64,000 bases of DNA from NCBI GenBank assembly GCA_013911065.1, contig JACERV010000023.1, positions 23,589 to 87,588 of the forward strand. The letters are read 5' to 3'. Made by a program: the position numbers and the translations under genes. The notes below the pieces were generated by a model. It was not told where the DNA came from, ran no database searches, and was given only the letters and a program-made list of their open reading frames with translations. This stretch comes from Ruminococcus sp. (GTDB lineage Bacteria; Bacillota; Clostridia; Lachnospirales; Lachnospiraceae). Positions 27,904-36,849 of the stretch are shown here, in pieces (the first letter of the stretch is position 1; each line of letters opens with the position of its first letter).

Positions 27904-29052
27904 ATGAAATCAATTACAGTAGAAGAACTGGAACTAATAGAGAAGGATAAAGCAGTAATTCTTGATATTCGTGAGCCGGAAGAGTTCAGCAGAGGCACTA
28001 TTGAGACCGCTGTCAATGTACCATTGCCGGAAGTCCGGGATTACATGAAATGTCTTGAAAAGGATATTACTGTGTATGTCCTGTGCCATACTGGGGATAA
28101 GAGCATAGATGTAGTGGATACATTAGAAGAAGAGGGATTCTGTGCAGTGAATGTGAAGGATGGCTACAGAGCTTATTTAAGATATAAGCTCAGCCAGGCT
28201 TTAGCAGAGGAGGACCTTGCAAAACAGAAGACCTTGGATATTGAGAGGAGCATCATTAAGAAGTTCCGAAAGAGTATCTGGAGGAAGTTTACAAAATCAG
28301 TGCAGGAATATGAGTTAATAAAAGAAGGAGATAAAATTGCAGTCTGTATCTCCGGAGGAAAAGATTCCATGCTGCTTGCAAAGCTCATGCAGGAGCTGAA
28401 GAAACATGGGAAAGTGCCATTTGAAGTGATATTCCTGATTATGAACCCGGGCTATAATGAAGATAACTGGAAAATCATAACAGACAATGCAAAGCTTCTT
28501 GGAATTCCGCTGACTGTATTTGAATCTGATATTTTTGACATTGTAGCAGGAGTAGACAAAAGTCCCTGTTACCTTTGTGCCAGAATGCGCAGGGGGTATT
28601 TATATTCCCGGGCAAAAGAACTGGGATGTAATAAAATAGCATTGGGCCATCATTTTGACGATGTAATAGAAACGGTTCTTATGGGAATGTTCTATAGCGG
28701 GAAGTTTGAAACAATGATGCCTAAACTCCACAGTAAAAACTTTGAGGGAATGGAACTGATCCGCCCTCTGTATATGGTAAAAGAAAGTGATATAAAAGCA
28801 TGGAGAGACTACAATCAACTCCATTTCATACAATGTGCCTGCCGTTTTACAGAAAACTGTTCTATCTGCGGAGGAGAGCAGGGCTCAAAGCGGGATGAAA
28901 TGAAAGAACTGATTGCAGAGCTTAGAAAGACCAGTAATTTAATCGAAATGAACATTTTCAGAAGTATGCATAATGTAAATCTAAATACAATCATAGGATA
29001 TCACAAGGATAAAATAGAACATAGTTTTCTGGATGATTATGATGAGAGATAG
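27904..29052 (+). CDS. Rhodanese domain fused to TtcA-like PP-loop sulfurtransferase
   Basis: 382 residues. Residues 1-95 form a rhodanese fold (VILDIREPEEFSRG) with an active-site-like cysteine in VYVLCHTGDKS. The rest is a PP-loop ATPase with CISGGKDSMLL, a CYLCARMRRG pair and CSICGG near the C-terminus, the layout that binds a 4Fe-4S cluster in TtcA tRNA 2-thiocytidine synthetases. The fusion could carry persulfide to the adenylated target in one polypeptide. GAGG lies about ten bases before the ATG. Its neighbours (cysteine desulfidase, amino-acid importer) fit sulfur handling. Confidence 0.88.
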   Translation: MKSITVEELELIEKDKAVILDIREPEEFSRGTIETAVNVPLPEVRDYMKCLEKDITVYVLCHTGDKSIDVVDTLEEEGFCAVNVKDGYRAYLRYKLSQALAEEDLAKQKTLDIERSIIKKFRKSIWRKFTKSVQEYELIKEGDKIAVCISGGKDSMLLAKLMQELKKHGKVPFEVIFLIMNPGYNEDNWKIITDNAKLLGIPLTVFESDIFDIVAGVDKSPCYLCARMRRGYLYSRAKELGCNKIALGHHFDDVIETVLMGMFYSGKFETMMPKLHSKNFEGMELIRPLYMVKESDIKAWRDYNQLHFIQCACRFTENCSICGGEQGSKRDEMKELIAELRKTSNLIEMNIFRSMHNVNLNTIIGYHKDKIEHSFLDDYDER

Positions 29053-29087
29053 GTCAGATATAGAATGATGCGGAGAAGAGGGATACT

Positions 29088-30398
29088 GTGCATGTATTAT
29101 CAGAGATAATCAAAGAGGATATGAAGCCGGCCTTAGGAGTAACAGAACCAGGGGCCGTTGCTTTTATTACTGCAAAAGCCCGCTCCTATACGTCAGGCGA
29201 TATTAAAAGTGTTGACGTATCTATGAACAGCGGAATGTACAAAAATGCATTCACCTGTGGAATCCCAGGAAGCTGTGAGGTGGGAAATGTTTTTGCTGCT
29301 GCCCTTGGAGTCGTTGCGGGTAATGCCCAAAAGGGTCTGGAGTCGCTGGCAGACGTGACACCTCAGGATAATGAAATGGCAAAAGACCTGGTGGATAAAG
29401 GGAAGGTAACAGTCCGCCTCAGTGGAATAGACAGCCGTATTTTCATGGAAGCAACAGTAAAAACAGAATCTGATGAAGCGGTTGTGACAATCAGGGATTC
29501 GCATACAAATATAACCAGGATTGCAGTGAATGGGAATGTGATTCATGAATCTCCGGTTTACATAGCAGATGTTGACGAGAGAGAAGAAGAGGACGCGGAC
29601 GTGCAGCCTTTGATTCATCATTATACACTTCAGCAATTGTATGATTACATCACAACAGTAGATATTCAGGAGCTGGAATTTATCAGAGCGGCATATGAAG
29701 TAAATTATGAGTTGTTTGAGGAGGGGTTACACCATCCACGAACAACCTTTTCGCGTTTTCTGCTGAAAATGAATGATGGGAAAATCATTTCAGATAATGA
29801 GCAGGCAACCGCATCATTACTGTGTAATGCTGCAATTGAGGCCCGTGTAATAGGGCTGGATAAACCTGCAATGAGTATTACCGGTTCAGGAGCACATGGC
29901 ATTATTTCTACAATGCCTTTGTATGCTGCCTGCAGAGTAAACGGTTACAGTGAAGAGAACTTACTACGCGCCACCGCGCTGAGCTATCTGATTTGTATGT
30001 ATATCAAAGAGTATTCTGGAAAATTGTCCGCATTTTGTGGCTGTGCCATTGCCGCCGGAACCGGAATGGCATGTGCTCTTGTATATTTGCGGGGCGGAGA
30101 TGCAGAAGTGATGGGCCACACCATAAACAATATGGCCAGCAGTATTACAGGCATGATTTGTGACGGAGGAAATCAGGGATGTACCATGAAGGGCATTGCG
30201 GCAGTTGACGCGGCCTATAAATCAGTTGAATTTGCCATGAATGGTATTTATATTGACAATGTCCACGGCATCAATGGGAAAACCCCGGAGATGACAATGA
30301 AAAATATGGGACTGATAGCTTCCCCCGGTATGGTTGGCACTGAGAAAACAATCGTGGATATTTTTGAAGCTAAATTAAAAAATGAAAAATTGATATAA
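29088..30398 (+). CDS. cyuA: UPF0597 / L-cysteine desulfidase family protein
   Basis: 436 residues, matching the CyuA/YhaM family, related to the iron-sulfur L-serine dehydratases: GVTEPGAVAFITAKA near the N-terminus, GIPGSCEVGN, SITGSGAHGIIST and ICDGGNQGCTMKG with cysteines positioned for a 4Fe-4S cluster. Such enzymes release sulfide, ammonia and pyruvate from cysteine. The start is GTG at 29088 with an AGAGGG site. It lies 35 bases after the rhodanese-TtcA gene, so a shared transcript is likely. Specific substrate is inferred. Confidence 0.82.
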   Translation: MHVLSEIIKEDMKPALGVTEPGAVAFITAKARSYTSGDIKSVDVSMNSGMYKNAFTCGIPGSCEVGNVFAAALGVVAGNAQKGLESLADVTPQDNEMAKDLVDKGKVTVRLSGIDSRIFMEATVKTESDEAVVTIRDSHTNITRIAVNGNVIHESPVYIADVDEREEEDADVQPLIHHYTLQQLYDYITTVDIQELEFIRAAYEVNYELFEEGLHHPRTTFSRFLLKMNDGKIISDNEQATASLLCNAAIEARVIGLDKPAMSITGSGAHGIISTMPLYAACRVNGYSEENLLRATALSYLICMYIKEYSGKLSAFCGCAIAAGTGMACALVYLRGGDAEVMGHTINNMASSITGMICDGGNQGCTMKGIAAVDAAYKSVEFAMNGIYIDNVHGINGKTPEMTMKNMGLIASPGMVGTEKTIVDIFEAKLKNEKLI

Positions 30399-30449
30399 TG
30401 AATATAGATGCAAAATCATTCTCAAAATAACGTATAGGAGAATATAAGG

Positions 30450-31205
30450 ATGAGAGCGCCTGTTATGATATCAGATGTAATTGACTATGGGGATCAGATA
30501 TGTTCAGATAACTGGATATCAGTGGATGATGGAGGTTTATTCCATAAGCTGTATTATGTAAGAGGAGGGGAAGCATTTTATTCTGACGATGAATGTGAAC
30601 TGACTCTGAGACCTGGTAATCTTTATTTATTGCCAATGTACCGCCGCTTCCAGGTGCGGCACCAGCCGCAGAATCCGTTTACAGTCACATGGATGCATTT
30701 GGAATCTTCCCAGGCGCTTTGCTACCATCCGGTATTAATTGAACTGGAAAAAGCATCTGTCATGGAGGAGCTGCTGCTTCTGCTGAGACGTACTATTCAG
30801 GAAAGGCAGTCGAAACTTCTTTTACCATTAGCAGAGGCGGTAATCAGTTTGATGAGTGAGAGTTGTAATCTTATGCCGGCCCTTCCGGCACAATTGGAGG
30901 ATATCCTCAAGTTACTGCAAGAAAATCAAGACCGGATACTAAACAACGAAGAGCTTGCAATACAGGCTGGATATAGTAAAAGCCATTTGGTACGTTTGTT
31001 TAAGGAATATTTGGGCGTGTCTCCCAGGCAATACCAACTACAGGCCAGGTTCAATCAGGCGAAAAAACTGCTGCGTCAGGGAGTTCCATCCAATGAAGTA
31101 GCAGAAGTGCTGGGGTTTTCCAGCGCGGCATCCTTTGGGCGTGATTTCAAAGGAGCATTCAACATAAGTCCGGGGCAGTATCAAAAAACCGATGGGGTAC
31201 CATAA
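30450..31205 (+). CDS. AraC-family transcriptional regulator
   Basis: 251 residues. An N-terminal cupin-like sensing domain (GGEAFYSDDECELTLRPGNLYLLP) is followed by two helix-turn-helices, the first NNEELAIQAGYSKSHLVRLFKEYLG and the second SNEVAEVLGFSSAASFGRDFKGAFNISPGQY, the classic AraC signature. It ends the sulfur/amino-acid stretch and may control it; the ligand is unknown. The ATG follows a GGAGAAT site. Confidence 0.92.
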   Translation: MRAPVMISDVIDYGDQICSDNWISVDDGGLFHKLYYVRGGEAFYSDDECELTLRPGNLYLLPMYRRFQVRHQPQNPFTVTWMHLESSQALCYHPVLIELEKASVMEELLLLLRRTIQERQSKLLLPLAEAVISLMSESCNLMPALPAQLEDILKLLQENQDRILNNEELAIQAGYSKSHLVRLFKEYLGVSPRQYQLQARFNQAKKLLRQGVPSNEVAEVLGFSSAASFGRDFKGAFNISPGQYQKTDGVP

Positions 31206-31270
31206 ATTATTATGCTTAGATATACAAGTTTGATAAATTACAGTGCTAGTTTCATATTGATAGTTATAAA

Positions 31271-31302
31271 GTGTGCCCCCATGACCTGGGGGCACACTTT
31301 TT
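31271..31302 (+). terminator. Rho-independent terminator
   Basis: GTGTGCCCCC pairs perfectly with GGGGGCACAC across the loop ATGACCT, followed by TTTTT. It ends the AraC transcript. Confidence 0.85.
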
Positions 31303-31304
31303 CC

Positions 31305-31427
31305 ATATAATAGGAAACTGCGCGTTTCCTATTATATAAAAACCCTCCGGGGGATCGCACTGTGGCGTCAAGGAAGGTGTTGCTATCGCAACTCGCCGCA
31401 GGCGGAGAATCTCGCAAGCGAGATTCT
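31305..31427. repeat. Dispersed hairpin repeat, copy B
   Basis: It aligns with copy A (23427-23552) over its whole length: a first inverted repeat (ATATAATAGGAAAC at 31305-31318 against 31324-31337), the GTTGC-TATC-GCAAC hairpin, the CGCC-GCA-GGCG hairpin and the closing AGAATCTCGC-AA-GCGAGATTCT at 31406-31427. Base changes relative to copy A are compensated on the other side of the stems. Confidence 0.75.
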
Positions 31428-31456
31428 TTCTTGTAATTGTTGATAGCAATTGCAAG

Positions 31457-33016
31457 TTATCCCAGTATTCTTTGGATATCTTCTTCCACAGTACTAATTT
31501 TTGCAAGATTATAATTTTCCGCAAGCACATCCATTACAGCCGGAGATATAAACGCCGGGAGAGTCGGTCCCAGCAGCATATTCTGGATGCCCAGAGAGAG
31601 AAGTGTGAGGAGAATACATACTGCTTTCTGCTCATACCAGGATAAGACTAATGACAGCGGCAATTCATTTACACTGCATTCAAAGGCATCAGCCAGGGCG
31701 AGGGCAACCTGGATTGCACTGTATGCATCATTACACTGCCCCATGTCCAGTATTCTTGGTATTCCTTCTATAGATCCCAAATCCAGGTCATTAATACGGT
31801 ATTTACCGCAGGCCAGCGTAAGAATAATAGTGTCCATAGGGAGGGCTTTGGCAAATTCGGTATAATAGCTTCTGCCGGGAGCTGCGCCGTCACATCCGCC
31901 GATTAAGAAGAAATGACGTATTTTACCGTTTTTAACAAGGTCGATAATCTTTCCTGCCTGAGACAGTACAGTCCCGTGGGCAAATCCTGTGGTAACCGTA
32001 GAACCTCCATTGATACCGGTCATAGGGTGGTCTTCCGGATATCCACCGCATTCAATTGCTTTTTCAATGACAGGTGTGAAATCTTTATCTTCACCAATAT
32101 GCACAAGTTCAGGATAGGATACGATAGAGGTGGTGAATACTCTGTCGCAATAGCTTTCTCTGACCGGCATTAAGCAGTTTGTAGTGAATAAAATAGGCCC
32201 GGGAATATTGTGGAATTCAGACTGCTGGCTCTGCCATCCGGTTCCAAAGTTTCCTTTTAAGTGGGGGTATTTTTTTAACCCCGGATATCCGTGGGCAGGA
32301 AGCATTTCACTGTGGGTATAGATATTAATACCTTTATCTTTTGTTTGCTCCAGAAGAAGCTCCATATCATGCAGATCATGCCCGCTGACTACGATAAATG
32401 GTCCTTTTTCAATGGTAAGAGGTACTGTTGTCGGCTCCGGAGTACCGTAGCTTTCGGTGTTGGCCTCATCTAAAAGCCCCATGCATGTAAGGTTTACTTC
32501 ACCTGTTTTGAGAACCAGGGGAAGCAGCTCGTCCATGCCGTAATCTTCACCGATTGCACATAATCCTTCATAGAAGAAGTCAAACACTTCATCATTGGTA
32601 AAGCCCAGCACAAATGCATGATAAGCATATGCGGCCATGCCTCTGAGCCCGAATAAAATCAAAGATTTCAGGGAACGGATATCCTCGTTGGCCGACCATA
32701 TTTCTTGGACATCATAAGCCTCAGCGTCGGAATCAATTTTATCCTTCTCTGCATATACATCCTCCATAAGACTGATAATTGTATCGTTATAAAAGTTCAC
32801 GTTTGTAATAGTCGTGAATAATCCTTTTAATACCAGCTCATTTGAGGCGTCTGTTGCTCCGGCTGATTTAACAGCCCTTGCAAGCCCAATAAGTGCATTG
32901 GTCAGCTCATCCTGAAAATTTGCTGTATCAGCTTTTTTCCCGCAGACACCAGCCCGACCTTCACAGCCCGTATTGTGGGCGGTTTGCTGGCACTGGAAAC
33001 AAAACATATCTCCCAT
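31457..33016 (-). CDS. hcp: Hydroxylamine reductase (hybrid cluster protein)
   Basis: 519 residues from ATG 33016 (MGDMFCFQCQQT), chosen because GGAGAG precedes it. The N-terminal CFQCQQT and CEGRAGVCG cysteines bind the cubane cluster; the hybrid 4Fe-2O-2S cluster ligands lie in VVSGHDLHDME, TNCLMP and ACGKYRIND. Hcp reduces hydroxylamine or nitric oxide and protects against nitrosative stress. It stands alone and reads toward the AraC terminator. The length fits the strictly anaerobic class. Confidence 0.96.
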   Translation of the reverse strand: MGDMFCFQCQQTAHNTGCEGRAGVCGKKADTANFQDELTNALIGLARAVKSAGATDASNELVLKGLFTTITNVNFYNDTIISLMEDVYAEKDKIDSDAEAYDVQEIWSANEDIRSLKSLILFGLRGMAAYAYHAFVLGFTNDEVFDFFYEGLCAIGEDYGMDELLPLVLKTGEVNLTCMGLLDEANTESYGTPEPTTVPLTIEKGPFIVVSGHDLHDMELLLEQTKDKGINIYTHSEMLPAHGYPGLKKYPHLKGNFGTGWQSQQSEFHNIPGPILFTTNCLMPVRESYCDRVFTTSIVSYPELVHIGEDKDFTPVIEKAIECGGYPEDHPMTGINGGSTVTTGFAHGTVLSQAGKIIDLVKNGKIRHFFLIGGCDGAAPGRSYYTEFAKALPMDTIILTLACGKYRINDLDLGSIEGIPRILDMGQCNDAYSAIQVALALADAFECSVNELPLSLVLSWYEQKAVCILLTLLSLGIQNMLLGPTLPAFISPAVMDVLAENYNLAKISTVEEDIQRILG

Positions 33017-33317
33017 AAATAACTCTCCTTTACACATTTTTTGTTATTATATCCAAATTACTTTTTACTATTCGGGCAAAAACTTATGCTTATTGACCGA
33101 TTAAGAGCCGATAAACGTGCCTATGCTTGTTGTACTACTGATGTTCAAGATGTACACGAATACAGGATTGACTTATCTAAGATATCGTAATATAATTAGT
33201 TTGCAAACGTAAATCATATTTGTTTCGTTCGTAATATTTTGCGGTAATATAACTATTTTAAGACTGCATAAACAAAGTAGGGCGGATTAAGATATCCGTC
33301 ATGACTGGAGTGCTTTT
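33017..33317. promoter_or_regulatory. Divergent promoter region between hcp and the DeoR gene
   Basis: About 300 bases, AT-rich, between diverging genes. It contains a perfect palindrome GTTTGCAAAC at 33199-33208, a possible regulator site, and a degenerate copy of the CTTATTGAAC hairpin repeat near 33125-33151. I found no complete -35/-10 pair with ideal spacing for either direction. Confidence 0.4.
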
Positions 33318-34073
33318 ATGGGAAGAGTTGAGGAGAGACAGTCCAGAATTCTGGAGATATTAAGTGCCGGCGGAAAGAGTGAGGTTACAGAGCTTGCAGG
33401 ACTGTGTGGTGTATCTCTTGTAACAGTCAGAAAGGACCTGACTGAGCTGGAGACCCGGGGATTGCTCCGCCGGGAACAAGGGTATGCGATTTTAAATGAA
33501 GAAAATGATATGAGACGCCGTCTCGCTGCCAATCATTCTACGAAGGTCCGGCTTGCAAAAGAAGCTGCATCCCTCATAGAAGATGGGGATACGGTTATGA
33601 TTGAATCCGGCTCCTGCTGTATCCTGCTGGCGGATGAAATCAGCCGTACAAAACGAAATGTGACGATTGTTACCAACTCTGTTTTTATGGCTGATTATGT
33701 TGGAAGGGCTTCTAATATCCACCTGGTTCTGCTGGGAGGGGATTACCAGCCGGATTCTCAGGCTGTTGTGGGACCTATTACCCGCCTGGGAGCGCAGTCC
33801 TTTCATGTAAAGCGCTTTTTTGCGGGTACAGACGGGTATCATCCACAGATAGGTTTTACGGGAGATAATCATCTGCGAGTGGAGACTTTGAGAAATCTGG
33901 CCCAAAATGCAGAAGAAGTGGTAATTCTTACGGAATCCTGCAAGTTTACAAGGCAGGGCGTCGTTCCTGAGTTTTCCCTGGATGAGGTTCAATATCTGAT
34001 TACCGATTCCGGGCTTCCGGAGGGGATTGAAAAGGAACTGGCGGGATATGGCATTCATGTGACAAAAGTTTAA
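33318..34073 (+). CDS. DeoR-family sugar-operon regulator
   Basis: 251 residues. The helix-turn-helix is SEVTELAGLCGVSLVTVRKDLTELETRGLL, the DeoR signature, and the C-terminal sensor domain contains VMIESGSCC and RFFAGTDGY, typical of sugar-phosphate binding. It heads an operon with the aldolase and the kinase and probably responds to their phosphorylated substrate. Confidence 0.92.
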   Translation: MGRVEERQSRILEILSAGGKSEVTELAGLCGVSLVTVRKDLTELETRGLLRREQGYAILNEENDMRRRLAANHSTKVRLAKEAASLIEDGDTVMIESGSCCILLADEISRTKRNVTIVTNSVFMADYVGRASNIHLVLLGGDYQPDSQAVVGPITRLGAQSFHVKRFFAGTDGYHPQIGFTGDNHLRVETLRNLAQNAEEVVILTESCKFTRQGVVPEFSLDEVQYLITDSGLPEGIEKELAGYGIHVTKV

Positions 34074-34101
34074 TATTTAAAAGGAAAAGGAGAAAACTAT
34101 T

Positions 34102-34773
34102 ATGGAAATCTTATTAGACACTGCGAATTTAGAGGACATACGCAAGTACAACGAAATTTATGATATTACAGGTGTAACATCAAACCCAACAATTCTATCC
34201 AGGGAAAAGGCGGAGTTTTTCCCCCTTCTGCTTGAGATCCGCAATATCATTGGCGACAAACAACTTCATGTACAGGTGACAGGAAGTACTTGTGAAGAGA
34301 TGCTGAAAGAGGCTGAGGTCATTACCGGTAAGCTGGGAAAAGATACTTATATTAAGGTTCCGGTGAATGAAGAAGGAATTAAGACTATGAAGGCGTTGAA
34401 GGCCCAGGGATATAAAATTACAGGGACAGCAATCTATATGCCTCAGCAGGCTATGCTTGCCTCCACTGTCGGTGCAGATTATGTAGCGCCTTATTTCAAC
34501 CGTATGAATAACATGAATGTGGACAGTATGAAAGCAATTGAAGACATCGCATGGCTGTTTGAGCATTATCAAAGGGACACAAAGATACTTGCTGCCAGCT
34601 TCAAAAATACAAACCAGATTATGGATGCTCTTCTTGCAGGTGCACATGCGGTAACGGCTTCTGTAGATCTTTATACACAGATGGTAGAGAGTCCGATAAT
34701 TGACGCAGCAATTTCAGGCTTTGCAAATGACTGGAAGGCAATGTACGGGGACAAGAGGATTTACGAATTCTAG
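34102..34773 (+). CDS. Transaldolase-like fructose-6-phosphate aldolase
   Basis: 223 residues, the short TalC/FSA-type transaldolase fold. It opens with LLDTANLEDIRKYNEIYDITGVTSNPTI and has the Schiff-base lysine region TYIKVPVNEEGIKTM. These small enzymes cleave or form fructose-6-phosphate-like sugars. AAAGGAG lies before the ATG, 28 bases after the DeoR gene. With the downstream kinase it suggests catabolism of a pentulose or hexulose; the exact sugar cannot be told. Confidence 0.88.
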   Translation: MEILLDTANLEDIRKYNEIYDITGVTSNPTILSREKAEFFPLLLEIRNIIGDKQLHVQVTGSTCEEMLKEAEVITGKLGKDTYIKVPVNEEGIKTMKALKAQGYKITGTAIYMPQQAMLASTVGADYVAPYFNRMNNMNVDSMKAIEDIAWLFEHYQRDTKILAASFKNTNQIMDALLAGAHAVTASVDLYTQMVESPIIDAAISGFANDWKAMYGDKRIYEF

Positions 34774-34791
34774 AAAACAGGAGATTTTTTC

Positions 34792-36270
34792 ATGGCTCAA
34801 TATATTATCGCCCATGATTTGGGGACATCAGGAAACAAAGCTACATTATTTACAGTCGGCGGCCAAATGGTCAAAAGCTGTACTATTCCATATGACGTAC
34901 ACTTTTTTGGGAAAAATTATGCTCAGCAGAACCCGTCAGATTGGTGGGTTGCAGTATGCCGGGCAACAAAAAATATACTGGAGGGTGTTGACAAGGCAGA
35001 TATTATAGCACTTTCCTTCTCTGCACAGATGCAGGGCTGTCTTTTGGTAGACAGAGAGGGAAATCCTCTTCGTCCTTCGATTATCTGGGCGGATCAGCGT
35101 GCCTTGAAAGAAGCGGAACACCTGGAGAGTGAAATTGGTTTTGACAAAATGTATGAGATTACAGGCCACCGCCTGAGTCCCAGCTATACTCTGGAAAAAA
35201 TTATGTGGCTGAAAGAACATGAACCGGAAGTCTATAAAAAGGCCTACAAATCGCTCCAGGCGAAGGATTATATTCTTTATCGGCTGACCGGGGAATTTGT
35301 GACGGACTACTCTGATGCATCGGGCACTCATGCACTGGATCTGGAACACCTGTGCTGGGCGGATGAAATATTGGAGGCTTCCGGCATTAACCGGGATTTA
35401 CTGCCCCGGCTGTGTAATTCTACGGATATTGTAGGAAAGGTTACAAAGGAAGCCGCAGAAGCTACCGGACTTTGTCAGGGAACTCCGGTTGTCTGCGGAG
35501 GCGGGGACGGTCCGTGTGCCGCGGTGGGCGCCGGTTGCATTCACGATGATGAATTATTTGTAACCTTTGGAACATCTGCATGGGTGGGAGGAACAACAAA
35601 GAAGAAATTTTTGGATGATGAGAAGATTTTCTTCTGCTTTGCCAACGTGATTCCGGGCAGATATATGCCCTGCGGAGCAATGCAGGCAGCAGGCAGTTCC
35701 TATTCTTATATCCGCAGCATTCTGGCACCCGGCGAACCATACAGTGAGTTAAATACTTTGATAGAAAATTCACCGGCAGGTGCAAAAGAGCTGCTGTTCC
35801 TTCCCTATATGCTGGGAGAGCGCAGTCCCCGCTGGAATGAGGAGACAAGCGGAGCCTACCTTGGGATTAAGATGCATCACAGGAAAGAAGATTATATCAG
35901 GGCGGTTATTGAAGGCGTTGCATATAACCTGGAGTTAATTCTTGCCTCCTATAGAAAATATCTGTCTGTAGAGAACTTGATACTCACCGGAGGCGGTGCA
36001 AAAGGAGATGTTGTGTGCCAGATACTTTCTGATGTATTCCGTGCCAGGCTTTCCACACCGGACCATGTGGAAGAAGCGACTTCTATAGCAGCAGCCATGA
36101 TTGCAGGTGTAGGCGTTGGGGCTTATGACAGTTTTGAAGATGTCACCAGATTCTTGAAGTTTCAAAAAGAGTATACTCCAAACCAGGAAAATCAGGCTGT
36201 TTATGAGAAAATGAAACGAATTTTTGATGCCAGTTATTATGCACTGGAAAATATCTACAAAATGTTTTAA
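34792..36270 (+). CDS. FGGY-family sugar kinase (xylulokinase-like)
   Basis: 492 residues. The FGGY kinase core begins IIAHDLGTSGNKATLFTV (phosphate loop). The central GDGPCAAVGAGCIHDDELFVTFGTSAW and the C-terminal ILTGGGAKGDVVCQILSDVF are conserved ATP-binding parts. Length and pattern fit xylulokinase; the substrate could also be another ketose. Its last codons, together with the following bases, form the left 37-base direct repeat (36247-36283) of the nitrogenase-like island, so the island appears to have inserted at this gene's 3' end without disrupting it. Confidence 0.88.
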   Translation: MAQYIIAHDLGTSGNKATLFTVGGQMVKSCTIPYDVHFFGKNYAQQNPSDWWVAVCRATKNILEGVDKADIIALSFSAQMQGCLLVDREGNPLRPSIIWADQRALKEAEHLESEIGFDKMYEITGHRLSPSYTLEKIMWLKEHEPEVYKKAYKSLQAKDYILYRLTGEFVTDYSDASGTHALDLEHLCWADEILEASGINRDLLPRLCNSTDIVGKVTKEAAEATGLCQGTPVVCGGGDGPCAAVGAGCIHDDELFVTFGTSAWVGGTTKKKFLDDEKIFFCFANVIPGRYMPCGAMQAAGSSYSYIRSILAPGEPYSELNTLIENSPAGAKELLFLPYMLGERSPRWNEETSGAYLGIKMHHRKEDYIRAVIEGVAYNLELILASYRKYLSVENLILTGGGAKGDVVCQILSDVFRARLSTPDHVEEATSIAAAMIAGVGVGAYDSFEDVTRFLKFQKEYTPNQENQAVYEKMKRIFDASYYALENIYKMF

Positions 36271-36283
36271 AGAAGTGATATAC
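36247..36283 (+). repeat. Left 37-bp direct repeat (island attachment-like site)
   Basis: The last 24 bases of the sugar kinase gene, including its TAA stop, plus 13 bases downstream. It matches 45969-46005 at 36 of 37 positions, the only difference being G at 36275 against A at 45997. The two copies are in the same orientation and 9,722 bases apart. Confidence 0.85.
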
Positions 36284-36319
36284 GATGTTCTGACTCTTGC
36301 ATCAAAACAGAGTAAAAAT

Positions 36320-36354
36320 GCCCTCAATCCCAATATATATAATGGATTGGGGGC
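36320..36354 (+). terminator. Terminator-like hairpin after the sugar kinase
   Basis: GCCCTCAATCC with GGATTGGGGGC (one wobble), then TTGCTGTTT. A very similar hairpin with the same right flank (TTGGGGGCTTGCTG) lies at 45869-45903 inside the other end of the island. Confidence 0.65.
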
Positions 36355-36488
36355 TTGCTGTTTCGTAAGAAAGCCACAGTGCTTTTTTGCTTCTTTGGTA
36401 TGTGCTAAAAACTTTTTTATTTCACCAAGGGACAGGATTCTATTTAACTTGTCTTATTATTTTTATAATAAAAAACCTATAATACCTA

Positions 36489-36517
36489 TTGACAAAATAT
36501 GTTTAAACATTTATACT
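36489..36517 (+). promoter_or_regulatory. Promoter of the yezD-nif-like cluster with embedded palindrome
   Basis: TTGACA at 36489-36494 and TATACT at 36512-36517 with a 17-base spacer, an excellent sigma-A promoter. The spacer holds a perfect 12-base palindrome, ATGTTTAAACAT, at 36498-36509, placed where a repressor would block polymerase. It directs transcription into yezD at 36575. The remainder of the 304-base gap after the sugar kinase shows only the terminator above. Confidence 0.75.
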
Positions 36518-36574
36518 ATAAAAAATCTATATAAAACATATCAGAATAGTAGGAAATAATCGAGGGATAGAGAT

Positions 36575-36742
36575 ATGGAGGATAGCAATAAAAGGCATGG
36601 TAAAAAAAATGTAATAACAGAAAAGGACATTCAGAAGGTAATTGAATTTATCGAAGCAGTTCAATACGGTTCCATCACTCTCGTTATTCAGGATGGAAGA
36701 ATAGTACAGATAGAAAAAAATGAAAAAGTAAGGATGAAATAA
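36575..36742 (+). CDS. yezD: YezD-family small protein (DUF2292)
   Basis: 55 residues. The core ITEKDIQKVIEFIEAVQYGS followed by ITLVIQDGRIVQIEKNEK is the DUF2292/YezD signature. In Bacillus, YezD is encoded next to sulfur-metabolism genes and is induced with them; its molecular role is unknown. GAGGGATAG lies upstream of the ATG. The gene directly follows the cluster promoter and is separated from nifB by a terminator, which would let it be made even when the rest is shut off. It supports a sulfur, not nitrogen, role for the cluster. Confidence 0.82.
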   Translation: MEDSNKRHGKKNVITEKDIQKVIEFIEAVQYGSITLVIQDGRIVQIEKNEKVRMK

Positions 36743-36765
36743 AAATGGTGATCAGACAACTGAAG

Positions 36766-36812
36766 CCGAACAGACTGGGACATAGTTCATGTCAAAGTCA
36801 GTTCGGTTTTTT
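36766..36812 (+). terminator. Attenuator-like terminator between yezD and nifB
   Basis: A long interrupted stem: CCGAAC, GACT and GACAT (36766-36783) pair with ATGTC, AGTC and GTTCGG (36789-36806) around the loop AGTTC, followed by TTTTTT. It is an intrinsic terminator located inside the operon, 38 bases before the nifB start. Regulated read-through would control the nitrogenase-like genes. I could not identify a matching riboswitch class. Confidence 0.8.
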
Positions 36813-36849
36813 ATTTTACCCAAATGGAAATAAAGGAGGTTTGGATTCT

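Noticed and set aside
32291..32473. ORFs antisense to hcp
   Set aside because: They are shadows of the strongly conserved Hcp frame without start signals.
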